A stretch of 64,000 nucleotides of DNA from Bradyrhizobium sp. CCBAU 53421 (GCF_015291625.1 NZ_CP030047.1:4712001-4776000), one strand, 5' to 3'; shown: positions 18,008-28,020, counted from the stretch's first letter. The notes: generated by a model not told the origin, from the letters alone. Numbers and translations are program-made.

Positions 18008-18312
18008 CGTTCCCATCCCTTCCGGCTTTTCGATTCTGTATACGGATGACCGCGCTGTCGGGGTCGCATCCGGTACACCCGCAGCGGTCCATCGGCTTGT
18101 TCTTGCAAGTCTCCTTGCAATCGTTGCATTCATTGTTGTGTAATCGACGGCCGCAAGACTAATGGCATTTGGGAATGGAGCCACGGCGAAACTGTCATGA
18201 TGCACCGCGGTATAAACGCGGGAACCCTGGAGCGTTTTCCAGCGAAGTGGACGCCGATTGGCGGCAGGAAAGCGCGTCAAACTAGAGTCAAGAGCCAGGA
18301 TGGTGGCGGGCC
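18008..18312. promoter_or_regulatory. Divergent intergenic region with repeated TTGCA(A) boxes
   Basis: This 305-base region separates the MFS and LysR genes and holds no credible gene. TTGCAA occurs at 18103-18108 and 18115-18120, and TTGCA at 18124-18128; the last two form the palindrome TGCAA-TCG-TTGCA (18116-18128). These boxes are a candidate LysR binding region. The T-N11-A spacing typical of the family can be fitted but is not unique. Confidence 0.4.
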
Positions 18313-19251
18313 GTGATCAATAATCTGAAATTGCGCCAGTTGCGCCTGCTGGTCGCGCTTGACAGCGAGCGCAAGCTGCAGTTGGCCGCCGAGCGCCTTA
18401 ACATCACCCAGTCGGCGGCATCCAAGATGCTGGCCGAGATCGAGGCGGTGGCGCGGGTTCCGCTGTTCGAGCGGACGGCGCGCGGCGTCGAGCCGACGGA
18501 CTATGGCTCGATCCTGATCCGGGGCGGCCGGAGCGTGCTGGCCGACCTTGACCGGGTCACCAATGAATTCGCCGGATACCGGTCCGGCGAACTCGGCACC
18601 GTATCGGTTGGAACGGTTGCCAAGCCCAGCATCGACCTGGTCGTCGATGTCATGCAGTATCTCGGCGAGAAGCTGCACCGGGTGAACATTTCGCTCGATG
18701 TCAGCACCAGCCCGCCGCTGGTTGCGCGGCTGCTCGCGCTCGAGCTCGATTTCGTCGTTGCGCGCATCCCCGCCGGCGTCGATCCCGGGCAGTTCGACTA
18801 TCACGAGATCGGCGCCGAGCAGGCCGGCCTGCTGGTTCGCGCCGAGCATCCGCTGGCCGCGCTCGACAGCGTCAACCTGGAAGACACGGTCAATCTGCAA
18901 TGGATCTCCCAGCCGCGGGAATCCTTCATGCGCCAGGCGCTCGAGCGGCTGTTCTACAGTCGCGGCATTGCGCCGCCCCAGCGCATGATCAACACCGAAT
19001 CGTTCTCGGCGTCGATCGGAATTGCCGCGGGGATCGATGCGATCGTGCCGGTGCCGCTGCTGATCTTCGATCTGCTCGATCCGCAGCGCTTCAAGATGCT
19101 GCGCATCCGCGACCAGCTGATGCTGGAGAGCTACGGGCTGATCAAGCTGCGCAGACGCGCGCTGTCGCCGGCCGCGACGCTGGTGTTCGATGCGATGATG
19201 CGGCTTGGCGTCGCGAGCGGACGGCAGGGGTCCGAGGGCTCTTCTGCCTAA
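18313..19251 (+). CDS. LysR family transcriptional regulator
   Basis: The 312-residue protein starts at a GTG and has the LysR helix-turn-helix (LRQLRLLVALDSERKLQLAAERLNITQ split over residues 7-33, then SAASKMLAEIEAVARVPLFER) and the C-terminal periplasmic-binding-like effector domain. The GTVSVGTVAKPS segment marks the domain border. It is divergent from the ACS-family transporter and most likely regulates its uptake in response to the transported compound. It ends 6 bases before the convergent acetyltransferase gene. Confidence 0.88.
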   Translation: MINNLKLRQLRLLVALDSERKLQLAAERLNITQSAASKMLAEIEAVARVPLFERTARGVEPTDYGSILIRGGRSVLADLDRVTNEFAGYRSGELGTVSVGTVAKPSIDLVVDVMQYLGEKLHRVNISLDVSTSPPLVARLLALELDFVVARIPAGVDPGQFDYHEIGAEQAGLLVRAEHPLAALDSVNLEDTVNLQWISQPRESFMRQALERLFYSRGIAPPQRMINTESFSASIGIAAGIDAIVPVPLLIFDLLDPQRFKMLRIRDQLMLESYGLIKLRRRALSPAATLVFDAMMRLGVASGRQGSEGSSA

Positions 19252-19257
19252 GGTCTC

Positions 19258-20451
19258 TCAGCGGAACATGCTGCGCAGGTTCTGCGCGATTTCGAACAGC
19301 GCCGGATTGTGCTTCACCGCGCGCTTGGCGCGGCTGATGGCCGACAGCGCGCTCGCCGCCGGCTTGCCGCGCAGGCTGAGCGGAATGAAGCTGTCGACGA
19401 TCGCTTCGTCGTCCTTGCAGAACAGCCGCTTGTACTCGTCCGAGCCGATGCCGAGGTCGAAGGCGCGGTAGTTCAGGCCGGCATGGCGATCGATGATGTC
19501 GCGCATCAGGATCAGGCCGGGGCTGAATTTGGAATTGGCCGACATCGTGTAGGTGTTGAACATCATCGAGAAGCGATGTCCGTCGGAGACGCCGGCGAAG
19601 ATCGCGATCACTTCCTCGTCGCACTCCAGCGCGTGGATGTCGATTGCATAGCCCTGGCCGTCGGCGCGCGGCGCAAGACAGGCGCTGCGAATGAACTGCT
19701 CGACGCCGGGCTCGGCGAACACATCAGGCAATTTCTGCTCGGCCATGCGCTGCGGCTTGACGCGGAAGAACCAATCCAGGAGGCGGCAGACGTCGGCGCT
19801 GTTGCTCGCGACGTGATAGCGGTAGCCGGGCAGCGGTTGCAGCTTGCGCTCCTTGCCCTTGAGGCGGCGGCGGAACGAATTGCTGATCAGCGCCGCCGGC
19901 GCGGCGCCTGGCTCGATCGCCAGCAGCGGGCAGTCATTCACCGAAGCCTGGTGCGGCAGCAGCGCCAGCGGATTGGGCAGGTCCTGCCAGCGCAGCGGCT
20001 GCTGGCAGAGCACCAGCGCATCGACGCGGGAGCGCTCGGCAATCGATCCGGTCAGGGCCGTGATGTCGGCCTCGGTCGCATTGGCGGCGAAATCCTTGTC
20101 GCACAGCGCCATGTTGAAGGTCGCATGCTTGCCGCCCATGAAGCTCGCGCAGCTCGCGCCCAGGCGGGACTCGACGGCGAGCGGCAGCAGCAACAGCGGA
20201 CGGCGTTCGCTGTCATGGGCAACGACGATGAAGGGCCGCAGACCTTCGCGCTCGCCGACCTGGCGCTGCCAGTTGGCGAGGAAGTCGAAGCGCTGATAAG
20301 GCGTGTAGCTGTGCTGCGGTGTCTCGAGACTGCGCCAGGTCGCCTCGGCGGCTGCGAGATCATGAAAGATGTCGACGCCGGCAACGCGGATTGCGTTCGG
20401 CCATGTTCGCGTGCCGGCCGTCTGGCCTTCAACTGCCGCCGCCATGATCAT
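19258..20451 (-). CDS. GNAT-fold acetyltransferase, CelD/BioF2-like
   Basis: The 397-residue protein matches the GNAT_BioF2 / CelD-like family linked to polysaccharide biosynthesis: YQRFDFLANWQR near the N-terminus, and in the second half YAIDIHALECDEEVIAIFAG, NTYTMSANSKFSPGLILMRD and YRAFDLGIGSDEYKRLF. Family members are thought to transfer acyl groups to sugars or to peptidoglycan-type precursors. It is divergent from the deacetylase homologue, which suggests a shared role in decorating exopolysaccharide. A second in-frame ATG at 20445 is an equally possible start. Confidence 0.75.
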   Translation of the reverse strand: MIMAAAVEGQTAGTRTWPNAIRVAGVDIFHDLAAAEATWRSLETPQHSYTPYQRFDFLANWQRQVGEREGLRPFIVVAHDSERRPLLLLPLAVESRLGASCASFMGGKHATFNMALCDKDFAANATEADITALTGSIAERSRVDALVLCQQPLRWQDLPNPLALLPHQASVNDCPLLAIEPGAAPAALISNSFRRRLKGKERKLQPLPGYRYHVASNSADVCRLLDWFFRVKPQRMAEQKLPDVFAEPGVEQFIRSACLAPRADGQGYAIDIHALECDEEVIAIFAGVSDGHRFSMMFNTYTMSANSKFSPGLILMRDIIDRHAGLNYRAFDLGIGSDEYKRLFCKDDEAIVDSFIPLSLRGKPAASALSAISRAKRAVKHNPALFEIAQNLRSMFR

Positions 20452-20517
20452 CTCGGAACCTAAATTTTTTAAGGTATTAATTTACAGGTCTCGGCTACGG
20501 CCGACCTTCGCAGGGAA

Positions 20518-21669
20518 ATGTCAACAAAGAGTAATAAGAATACGCCGACGCGGGCTTGGCGGTTGGTGGGAACTGCAAGCAGAGGCGGGGACGGGCGGGA
20601 GATTTTGGCGCCGGACAACGGGATTTTGCGGCGGGCCCGGATGGAGCTCGCCTATATCAGCGGCGCCTTCAGGTTGCGGGAACGCGAGGCCGGGGGCGCC
20701 GGGGTGATCCTGCGCTTCGCGCGTGTCCGCCCGGCCCAGCGGGCGCGGTTTCAGCCGCTGAGGTCGCAGGAGATCACGCCTGGCTTCCTCGATCGCACCA
20801 TTCGCGCGCTGAAGCGTTGGAAGTACGACATCGTCGGAATCGACGAGGCCTGCCGCCGCGCGGTGACGATGCCGGAGCGCCGCCGCTTTGTCTGCCTGAG
20901 CTTCGACGGAGCCACCAAGGACTTCATCACGCATGGCTATCCCGTGCTCGCCAGGCACGGCGTTCCCTTCACTCTCTATCTGCCGACGGCCTTTCCGGAT
21001 GGCGTAGGCGTCGCGTGGTGGCTGGTGCTCGAGGACATCATCGCGCGCGAAAACCGCATCAGCATGATGATCGATGGCAGGGAGCGGCACTTCGTGGTCT
21101 CAAGCCGGTCGGACAAATACGAGCTGTTCGATTTCCTGTCGGGCTGGCTGCGCAAGCTGTCGCCGCCCGATCTATCCTACGCGGTGAACGATCTCGGCCG
21201 GCGCTATTCGGTCGATGCTGTGCAATTGTCGCGCGGTGCCTCGCTCGATTGGCAGGATCTGGCGAAGCTGGCGGCCGATCCGAACGTGACGTTCGGCAGC
21301 GCAACCGTGAACTATCCAGCGCTGTCGAGCCTGAAGGATGCGGCCGCGCAGCGCGAGATGGCGATGGGACAGGCGGTGGCCGAAAGTGCGCTGCGGCGGC
21401 AGGTCAGGCATTTCGCGTATCCCTTCGGGGACCGCGACGCTTTCGCCCGTCCGCATGTCGTGATGGCGGAAGAGGCCGGCTTCGCCAGCGCGGTGTCGAC
21501 CATATCGGGGATCGTCGAGGCGCAGGGGCGCACCAATCTCCACGCGCTGCCGCGCATCGCATGGGATGGCCGCGTACGCTCGCTGCGGATGATGCGCGTG
21601 CTGTTGTCAGGCGTGATGTTCGCGCCGGTTCGGCCGACGCGGAGCGCGCGTGACCAGGGCGGAACCTAA
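20518..21669 (+). CDS. Polysaccharide deacetylase (NodB-fold) homologue, catalytic residues altered
   Basis: The 383-residue protein has the NodB-like fold outline: a strand with FVCLSFDGATKDF (about residues 128-140), YPVLARHGVPFTLYLPTAFP, and FAYPFGDRDAF (about residue 302). In active enzymes motif 1 is (T/S)FDDG and motif 2 is H-(S/T)-x-x-H; here motif 1 has FDGA, with one aspartate only, and motif 2 reads FGSATVNYPAL, replacing both metal-binding histidines by Ala and Tyr. It therefore probably does not act as a standard metal-dependent deacetylase. It sits beside the CelD-like acetyltransferase. ATG at 20518 follows AGGGA. Confidence 0.75.
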   Translation: MSTKSNKNTPTRAWRLVGTASRGGDGREILAPDNGILRRARMELAYISGAFRLREREAGGAGVILRFARVRPAQRARFQPLRSQEITPGFLDRTIRALKRWKYDIVGIDEACRRAVTMPERRRFVCLSFDGATKDFITHGYPVLARHGVPFTLYLPTAFPDGVGVAWWLVLEDIIARENRISMMIDGRERHFVVSSRSDKYELFDFLSGWLRKLSPPDLSYAVNDLGRRYSVDAVQLSRGASLDWQDLAKLAADPNVTFGSATVNYPALSSLKDAAAQREMAMGQAVAESALRRQVRHFAYPFGDRDAFARPHVVMAEEAGFASAVSTISGIVEAQGRTNLHALPRIAWDGRVRSLRMMRVLLSGVMFAPVRPTRSARDQGGT

Positions 21670-21674
21670 GTTGA

Positions 21675-21743
21675 GCATGATCTCCGCGCAAACGCTCCGC
21701 GTTTGTCGCGAGGGAAACCGCTTCGCACTTTTCCGGATCATGC
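21675..21743. repeat. Dispersed palindromic repeat, family C copy 2 (long form)
   Basis: It shares the GCATGATC start and the ACCGCTTCGCACTTTTCCGG-ATCATGC end with the copy at 16633-16676, but carries an extra internal hairpin (CAAACGC and GCGTTTG around TCC). It lies between the convergent deacetylase-like and DUF2842 genes and may serve as a terminator there. Confidence 0.7.
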
Positions 21744-21744
21744 C

Positions 21745-21954
21745 TTAGGCGCGATCGGGCCGCGACATCCAGGACACGATCGGCATCGCCGGCAGCACCC
21801 AGCCAAGGCCGGCGACGACGTAGAAGATCGCCTGCAGCAGCCCTGAATTGGCGAGCCACGGGGTCTGGGCGACCGTCATGCCAAGCAGCGACCACACCAC
21901 GACCAGGATCAGCAGGAAGATGGTTCCGAGCAGTTTGCGGGTGCGTATGGCCAT
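21745..21954 (-). CDS. DUF2842 small membrane protein
   Basis: The 69-residue protein starts MAIRTRKLLGTIFLLILVVV and has two membrane segments (about residues 9-30 and 40-58), the pattern of the alphaproteobacterial DUF2842 family, whose function is unknown. The frame is open five codons further upstream, but ATG at 21954 begins the conserved region. It is divergent from the heme A synthase gene, an arrangement I believe is common in this group, which hints at a role in respiratory-complex biogenesis (inference). Confidence 0.7.
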   Translation of the reverse strand: MAIRTRKLLGTIFLLILVVVWSLLGMTVAQTPWLANSGLLQAIFYVVAGLGWVLPAMPIVSWMSRPDRA

Positions 21955-22057
21955 GGCGGATATGTGCAACTCGTGATCAAGAGCGTTTTCAGCGGCGCTT
22001 GCGCCGCGGGCGGGCCGGACTATAAGGGGCCGGAAAATCCAATCAAGTCAGGGCGAA

Positions 22058-23143
22058 ATGGCCGGTATTTCCGCAAATCCATCGCAGCTCCGCGCCGTCA
22101 GGGTCTGGCTGATCGCGGTCGCCGCCCTGATCGCGCTGATGGTCCTGGTCGGCGGCGCCACGCGGCTCACCGAGTCCGGCCTGTCGATCGTCGAATGGAA
22201 GCCGGTGACCGGCGCGCTGCCGCCTTTGACCGAGGTGCAGTGGACCAAGGCCTTCGAGGGCTACAAGGCCATCCCGCAATATCGCGAGCTCAACGCCGGG
22301 ATGACGCTCGAGCAGTTCAAGACGATCTTCTGGTGGGAGTGGAGCCACCGGCTGCTCGGGCGGGTGATCGGCGCCGCCTATCTGCTGCCGTTTCTCTACT
22401 TCCTATGGCGTGGCGCGGTGAGTGGCGAACTCGGTCGGCGGCTGTGGCTGATCTTCGGCCTCGGCGCGCTGCAGGGTGGCGTCGGCTGGTGGATGGTGGC
22501 GTCTGGCCTCTCGGAGCGCGTCGAGGTGTCGCAGTATCGTTTGGCGACACATCTGGTGCTGGCGCTTCTGATCTTCGCGGCGATCGTCTGGACGCTGCGG
22601 CGGTTGACGGACCGCCCAAGCGTGATCGCGCCGCTCCGGCTGAAGATCACGAGCGCGGTGCTGCTCGTGCTCACCTTTGTGCAGCTCTATTTCGGCGCGC
22701 TGGTCGCGGGCCTGCGCGCGGGCAGGGTCTACAACACTTGGCCCGACATTGACGGCGGTTTCATTCCATCGGCCGACCGGCTGTGGTTCGAGACGCCGTG
22801 GTGGCGCAACCTGTTCGACAACACGCTGACGGTGCAGTTCGAGCATCGCATGACCGCCTACCTGCTGTTCGCGCTGGCGTTGGCACATGCGATCGATGCC
22901 GTGCGCTCGCGCGCCGGAGGTGCCGTCATCGCGGGCGCCTGGTGGCTGGTTGCCGCGATCACGCTGCAGGCGACGCTCGGCATCCTGACACTGCTGCATC
23001 AGGTGCCGATCGATCTGGCGCTGACGCACCAGGCGGTCGCGATCGTCGTGCTGACGCTCGCGGTCCTGCAGGCCGAGCGCTTCGCGGCACGCCGGACCGA
23101 GCGCGACCAGCCGACCCTCGTTCCGGTCGGCCAGTCCCTCTGA
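22058..23143 (+). CDS. ctaA: Heme A synthase (COX15/CtaA)
   Basis: The 361-residue integral membrane protein oxidises the C8 methyl of heme O to a formyl group, giving heme A for aa3-type cytochrome oxidase. Eight hydrophobic helices are visible. Conserved features include [21 protein letters not shown] after helix 1 in two overlapping halves, [12 protein letters not shown] (heme-ligand histidine), [10 protein letters not shown] and [11 protein letters not shown] (further histidines). The ESGLS motif and the length are those of the proteobacterial (type 2) enzyme. Start ATG at 22058. Confidence 0.93.
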   Translation: MAGISANPSQLRAVRVWLIAVAALIALMVLVGGATRLTESGLSIVEWKPVTGALPPLTEVQWTKAFEGYKAIPQYRELNAGMTLEQFKTIFWWEWSHRLLGRVIGAAYLLPFLYFLWRGAVSGELGRRLWLIFGLGALQGGVGWWMVASGLSERVEVSQYRLATHLVLALLIFAAIVWTLRRLTDRPSVIAPLRLKITSAVLLVLTFVQLYFGALVAGLRAGRVYNTWPDIDGGFIPSADRLWFETPWWRNLFDNTLTVQFEHRMTAYLLFALALAHAIDAVRSRAGGAVIAGAWWLVAAITLQATLGILTLLHQVPIDLALTHQAVAIVVLTLAVLQAERFAARRTERDQPTLVPVGQSL

Positions 23144-23152
23144 TTTGATCCA

Positions 23153-24004
23153 TCAGGACAGATAGTCGAGCCCGATATCGAGTGCGGCCGAGCTGTGGGT
23201 CACCCAGCCGACCGAGATCAGGTCGACGCCGGTCGCGGCAATTACTGCTGCGGTCGCAGCCGTAATGCGGCCGGAGGCCTCGGTGAGCGCCTTGCCGCGC
23301 GCCATGCCCACCGCCTGGCTGAGCTGCTCGGTCGTCATGTTGTCGAGCAGCACCACGTCGACACCGAGCGCCAGCGCCTCCTCGAGCTGCGACAGCGTGT
23401 CGACCTCGACCTCGATCTTGACGAGATGACCGGCATTGGCCTTGGCACGCTCGATTGCGGTACGGATGCCGCCGGCGAGCGCGATGTGGTTGTCCTTGAT
23501 CAGCACGGCATCGTCGAGGCCGAAACGGTGATTGCCGCCGCCGCCGGCGCGCACCGCGTATTTCTCCAGCGCACGCAGTCCGGGCGTGGTCTTGCGGGTG
23601 CAGACGATCTGCGCGCGTGTGCCGGCGACGGCCTTGACCAGCGTGGCGGTTGCGGTCGCGACGCCGCTCAGATGGCAGAGGAAGTTGAGCGCGGTGCGCT
23701 CGGCCGTGAGCAGGCTGCGGGCCGGGCCGTCGATGATCGCGATGACCTGGTCGGGTTCGACAAAGCTGCCGTCGGGCCGCTCGGCGCGCAGCTCGATGGC
23801 CGGCGACACCGTCTGGAAGGCTGACCGCGCGACGTCGAGACCGGCGATTACGCCGGGCTGTCGCGCCCGCATCACCAGGCGGGCTTGCTGGCTGGCCGGT
23901 ACGATGGCGTCCGCCGTGATATCGCCGGCGCGGCCGAGGTCCTCGCGCAAGGCGGTTTGCACGATCGGCTCATACAGCAGCGGCAACAGGGGATAGAGGG
24001 TCAT
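23153..24004 (-). CDS. nadC: Nicotinate-nucleotide pyrophosphorylase, carboxylating (NadC)
   Basis: The 283-residue enzyme converts quinolinate and PRPP to nicotinate mononucleotide and CO2, the third step of de novo NAD synthesis. Signatures include EDLGRAGDITADAIVP, TALNFLCHLSGVAT, RKTTPGLRALEKYAVRAGGG with the phosphate-binding arginines, LIKDNH and the C-terminal ASGRITAATA region. Its ATG overlaps the TGA of nadB by the four bases ATGA, so it is translationally coupled and third in the nadABC operon. Confidence 0.95.
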   Translation of the reverse strand: MTLYPLLPLLYEPIVQTALREDLGRAGDITADAIVPASQQARLVMRARQPGVIAGLDVARSAFQTVSPAIELRAERPDGSFVEPDQVIAIIDGPARSLLTAERTALNFLCHLSGVATATATLVKAVAGTRAQIVCTRKTTPGLRALEKYAVRAGGGGNHRFGLDDAVLIKDNHIALAGGIRTAIERAKANAGHLVKIEVEVDTLSQLEEALALGVDVVLLDNMTTEQLSQAVGMARGKALTEASGRITAATAAVIAATGVDLISVGWVTHSSAALDIGLDYLS

Positions 24005-25547
24005 GAGCGGGCACTCCTGGCTGGTAGCTCGGATTCAAAGATGTCGCCCGCGGCGGCGAGCGCCTCGGCGCGGGTGAGGGAGGACGGGGATGCCGACAAG
24101 GCGGTGTGCGGGAAGTCGGTGCGGAAATGGCCGCCACGGCTTTCCTCGCGCCTGATCGCGGCGACCGCGATCATCAAGCCGACCAACGCCGCATCAGATG
24201 CCGCGCTGGGACTGCGCGCGAGCGGATACAGGCTCCGGATCGCACGTGCGATGCTGTCGCGGTCGCGCAGCACGCCGAGCCCCTGGGTGAGGATCGGTCG
24301 CACGGCGGAGGGATCGGAGGCTGGCGGCATCGTGTGGTCGCCCAGCATCGCGCGCGGACCTGCGCTCACGCCTTCGATGCTCTCGGCGACCCAGCCCGCG
24401 CAGACGATCGCTTCCATCAGCGAGTTGCTGGCGAGCCGGTTGGCGCCGTGCAGTCCGGTGCGCGCGGCTTCGCCGCAAGCCCACAGGCCCTGCACCGTGC
24501 TGCGTCCATAGCCGTCAACCGCGATGCCGCCCATGTGGTAGTGGACCGCCGGCCGGATCGGGATCGGATCCGAGGCCGGATCGATGCCCGCCATCTTGCA
24601 GAATGCGCTGATCACGGGATAGCGCTGCGCAAACTCCGCGCCTGGATGCCGGCGCGCATCGAGGAAAGTGCGGTGTCCCGCGGCGCGGTGGCGCCAGACC
24701 GCGCGCGCGACGATGTCGCGTGGCGCGAGCTCGGCGCCGGGTTGATCGGCCATGAAGCGCTGGCCGGTCTCGTCGATCAGGATCGCGCCGTCGCCGCGGA
24801 TCGCCTCGGTGAGCAGCGGCATCGGCCGTGACGGCCCATCGAAGGCGGTCGGATGAAACTGGACGAATTCGATGTCCGACAGTTTTGCGCCGGCATGGGC
24901 CGCGAGCGCGAGCCCCTGGCCGAAACATCCGCCCGGATTGGTGCTGTCTGAAAACAGCCCGCCGATGCCCCCGGTCGCGATCACGACACGGTTGGTCGCG
25001 ATCGTCAGCGGTCCGCGATCATTGGCTGCAAGCACGCCCCTGACCGCATTATCCTCGACCAGCAGCCGCCGCGCCTCGACGCCTTCCAGCAGCGTGATCG
25101 ACGGCGTCTTACGGACCGCTGCGATCAGCGCGCGCATGATCTCGCGGCCGGTGCCATCACCGGTGGCGTGCACAATGCGGTTGCGGCCGTGCGCGGCCTC
25201 GAGCCCGAGACGCCAGCTGCCGTCGGCGCGGCGATCGAAGGCGACGCCGAGCTCGGCCAGATGCTCCACGGCGGCCGGTGCGGCGTGAACGATCCGGCTC
25301 GCGGCCGCCGCGTCGCAAAGGCCGACGCCCGCCGCGAGCGTATCGGCGAGATGCAGGGCAGGGGTGTCATCTGCGCCGACCGGCGCGGCGAGGCCGCCCT
25401 GTGCCCACATGCTGGAGGCTTCGGCGCCGAGCGGCGATTTCGACAGCAGCACGACCGGCTCGGGCGCGAGTTGCAGGGCGGTCATCAGTCCCGCCGCGCC
25501 ACCGCCGATAATGACCGGGCGGCCGTTCAGATCGGAGATATCGGTAC

Positions 25548-25551
<4 letters not shown>
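24001..25551 (-). CDS. nadB: L-aspartate oxidase (NadB)
   Basis: The 516-residue flavoprotein oxidises L-aspartate to iminoaspartate, which NadA condenses with dihydroxyacetone phosphate to quinolinate. The N-terminal FAD motif ([16 protein letters not shown]), [11 protein letters not shown], the FHPTAF and [10 protein letters not shown] substrate region and [18 protein letters not shown] near the C-terminal part mark the succinate-dehydrogenase-like flavoprotein family. The ATG at 25551 overlaps the nadA stop by ATGA; the open frame further upstream lies antisense within nadA codons and is not used. Confidence 0.95.
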
Positions 25552-26534
<983 letters not shown>

Positions 26535-26583
26535 TTATACTCTCCTTGAGCATAAGATGGCTTATACTTATCCTGAGCATAAG
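26535..26583 (-). promoter_or_regulatory. Two tandem 22-bp palindromes at the nadA start (candidate NadQ operators)
   Basis: Copy 1 (26535-26556) and copy 2 (26562-26583) share TTATACT at one end and TGAGCATAAG at the other, 27 bp apart. Each is an imperfect palindrome of the form TTAT-A/G-CTC..GAGCATAA. They occupy the whole space between the nadQ stop and the nadA start, and copy 1 contains the nadA Shine-Dalgarno. NadQ (COG4111) is the known predicted regulator of nadABC in alphaproteobacteria, so these are likely its binding sites. Confidence 0.75.
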
Positions 26584-26588
26584 GTGTG

Positions 26589-27548
26589 TCAAGTGCGCGA
26601 GAGCGGGAGCTTGGTGCCGGCGACGGCCCGTTCGGCCAATACGGCATGGCGGAAGCGGAACAGCTTGGCCGGCCGTCCGACGGTATCGGCGGCCATTGCG
26701 CCAGTTTCTTCAACGAGTTCCTGCTGCTCGATGAGCCGGCGGAAGTTCTGCTTGTGGACCAGCCGGCCTGCGAGCGCCTCAACACTGCGTTGCAGTTGCA
26801 GCAGGGTGAACTCGGCCGGCATCAGCTCGAATACCACCGGGCGGTATTTGATCTTGGCGCGCAGCCGCGCGATGCCGGTCGCGAGAATGCGGCGATGATC
26901 GGCCGTCATCGGTTTGCCCGGCACGACCGGCGCCTCGCGGCCGCGCGCGTGGCCCGCTTCCGGGATCAGCGACGCCTCCCAGAGCAGCTCATAGCGCTGC
27001 AGCACCAGTTCTTCATTCCAGTCGCGATCATCGAGACCAAACGTGATGGTACAGCGCTGCCAGCGCTCGCGCTGCAGCGTCGGTGACGGCGCCGTCTTCG
27101 CCCAAGCTTTCAGCTTCGGCGCGATGGTCTTGGCGAGGCAGGCCGGCGCGCCGGCGCGGTGGTCCTCCCAAGGGAAGTAGTCGTACCAGCCGGACCAATG
27201 CGCCTCGAAGCCTTCACCGACCCGGTCCTCGCGGGTCAGGCCGAGATAGCTGATCGAGACGCTGTGCGGCGACTTGGCGTCGCCGGAGCGGCCACGGTCG
27301 GCAAAGGTGTAGAGCTGCTCGACATAGCCGAGCGGATGGCCGGTCTGCGCCTCGACCCAGGCCCGCAGCGCGGTCTGTAGCGAGCGGTGGGTGAACTCGA
27401 ACGGGCCGCTCGGCAGCGCCGAGCCGCCAGCGATGGTCATGATCTTCGGCGTGCCGTCGGTGACGGCGACAAGCACCGCGACGAGGTCGGCGGTGACCGC
27501 GTTCCCCGAAGCCGGTGCGCTGGTTTTCTTCTGCGGCGATCTGGCCAC
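26589..27548 (-). CDS. nadQ: NadQ-type transcriptional regulator of NAD biosynthesis (NUDIX-like plus winged helix)
   Basis: The protein (about 319 residues from GTG 27548) resembles the COG4111 family: an N-terminal NUDIX-like domain (VAVLVAVTDGTPKIMTI, PSGPFEFTHRSLQTALRAW, HPLGYVEQLYTFADRGR) and a C-terminal winged helix (FTLLQLQRSVEALAGRLVHK, NFRRLIEQQELVEETG). It has no complete NUDIX hydrolase box, which fits a sensor rather than an enzyme. It lies directly upstream of nadABC on the same strand with tandem palindromes in between. The gene symbol rests on this context. The GTG start avoids overlap with the upstream gene, whose stop is at 27563. Confidence 0.8.
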   Translation of the reverse strand: MARSPQKKTSAPASGNAVTADLVAVLVAVTDGTPKIMTIAGGSALPSGPFEFTHRSLQTALRAWVEAQTGHPLGYVEQLYTFADRGRSGDAKSPHSVSISYLGLTREDRVGEGFEAHWSGWYDYFPWEDHRAGAPACLAKTIAPKLKAWAKTAPSPTLQRERWQRCTITFGLDDRDWNEELVLQRYELLWEASLIPEAGHARGREAPVVPGKPMTADHRRILATGIARLRAKIKYRPVVFELMPAEFTLLQLQRSVEALAGRLVHKQNFRRLIEQQELVEETGAMAADTVGRPAKLFRFRHAVLAERAVAGTKLPLSRT

Positions 27549-27562
27549 CCGATCGTTCCGCG

Positions 27563-27967
27563 CTAGCAGTAGCCGTAGACGCCACAGGCGTAGGGCAGGC
27601 GGTCCCAATAGGTCACATAGGCGCCGCCGTAATAGGGGCCGAAATAGTTGTACGAATGCCAGTTGCCGTAGTAGCCGGGCAGCGACGACGATCCCGGCAG
27701 CAGCGGTTCACCCACCACGTACGGGATGTACGGCTCGGTGTTCAGCGGGATCACCGCGGGCTCGACGACCACGAGCTGGCGTCCGCGCCGCACATAGGTC
27801 GGCTGCGTGATAGTGGTGCGATAGGCGTAGTGCCGGCGCGGCAGGCCCGCCGGCAGCTGGCGCGCGGCCTTGACGGTTGGGCTTTTGGCGACGACAGGAC
27901 CGTCGGCGGCGTCAGCAGGCGCAATCGCAAACAGCGCGATCGCGAGCGGCAATATCCAGCGCAGCAT
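27563..27967 (-). CDS. Secreted tyrosine/proline/glycine-rich protein of unknown function
   Basis: The 134-residue protein starts with a clear signal peptide (MLRWILPLAIALFAIAPADA, cleavage after ADA). The mature part has a basic stretch, then a C-terminal half rich in Tyr, Gly and Pro (SLPGYYGNWHSYNYFGPYYG) and two cysteines near the end. It should be periplasmic or surface-located. Similar short Tyr-rich exported proteins are common in Bradyrhizobium but have no known role. It ends 15 bases before the nadQ start. Confidence 0.65.
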   Translation of the reverse strand: MLRWILPLAIALFAIAPADAADGPVVAKSPTVKAARQLPAGLPRRHYAYRTTITQPTYVRRGRQLVVVEPAVIPLNTEPYIPYVVGEPLLPGSSSLPGYYGNWHSYNYFGPYYGGAYVTYWDRLPYACGVYGYC

Positions 27968-28020
27968 CCATGGTCTCCCGAATCATCCGGAGCCTATCAC
28001 TGCCACTTTATGCCGGATTG

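Noticed and set aside
17057..18049. Plus-strand frame of 330 codons opposite the MFS transporter
   Set aside because: Antisense to a twelve-helix transporter; translation lacks domains.
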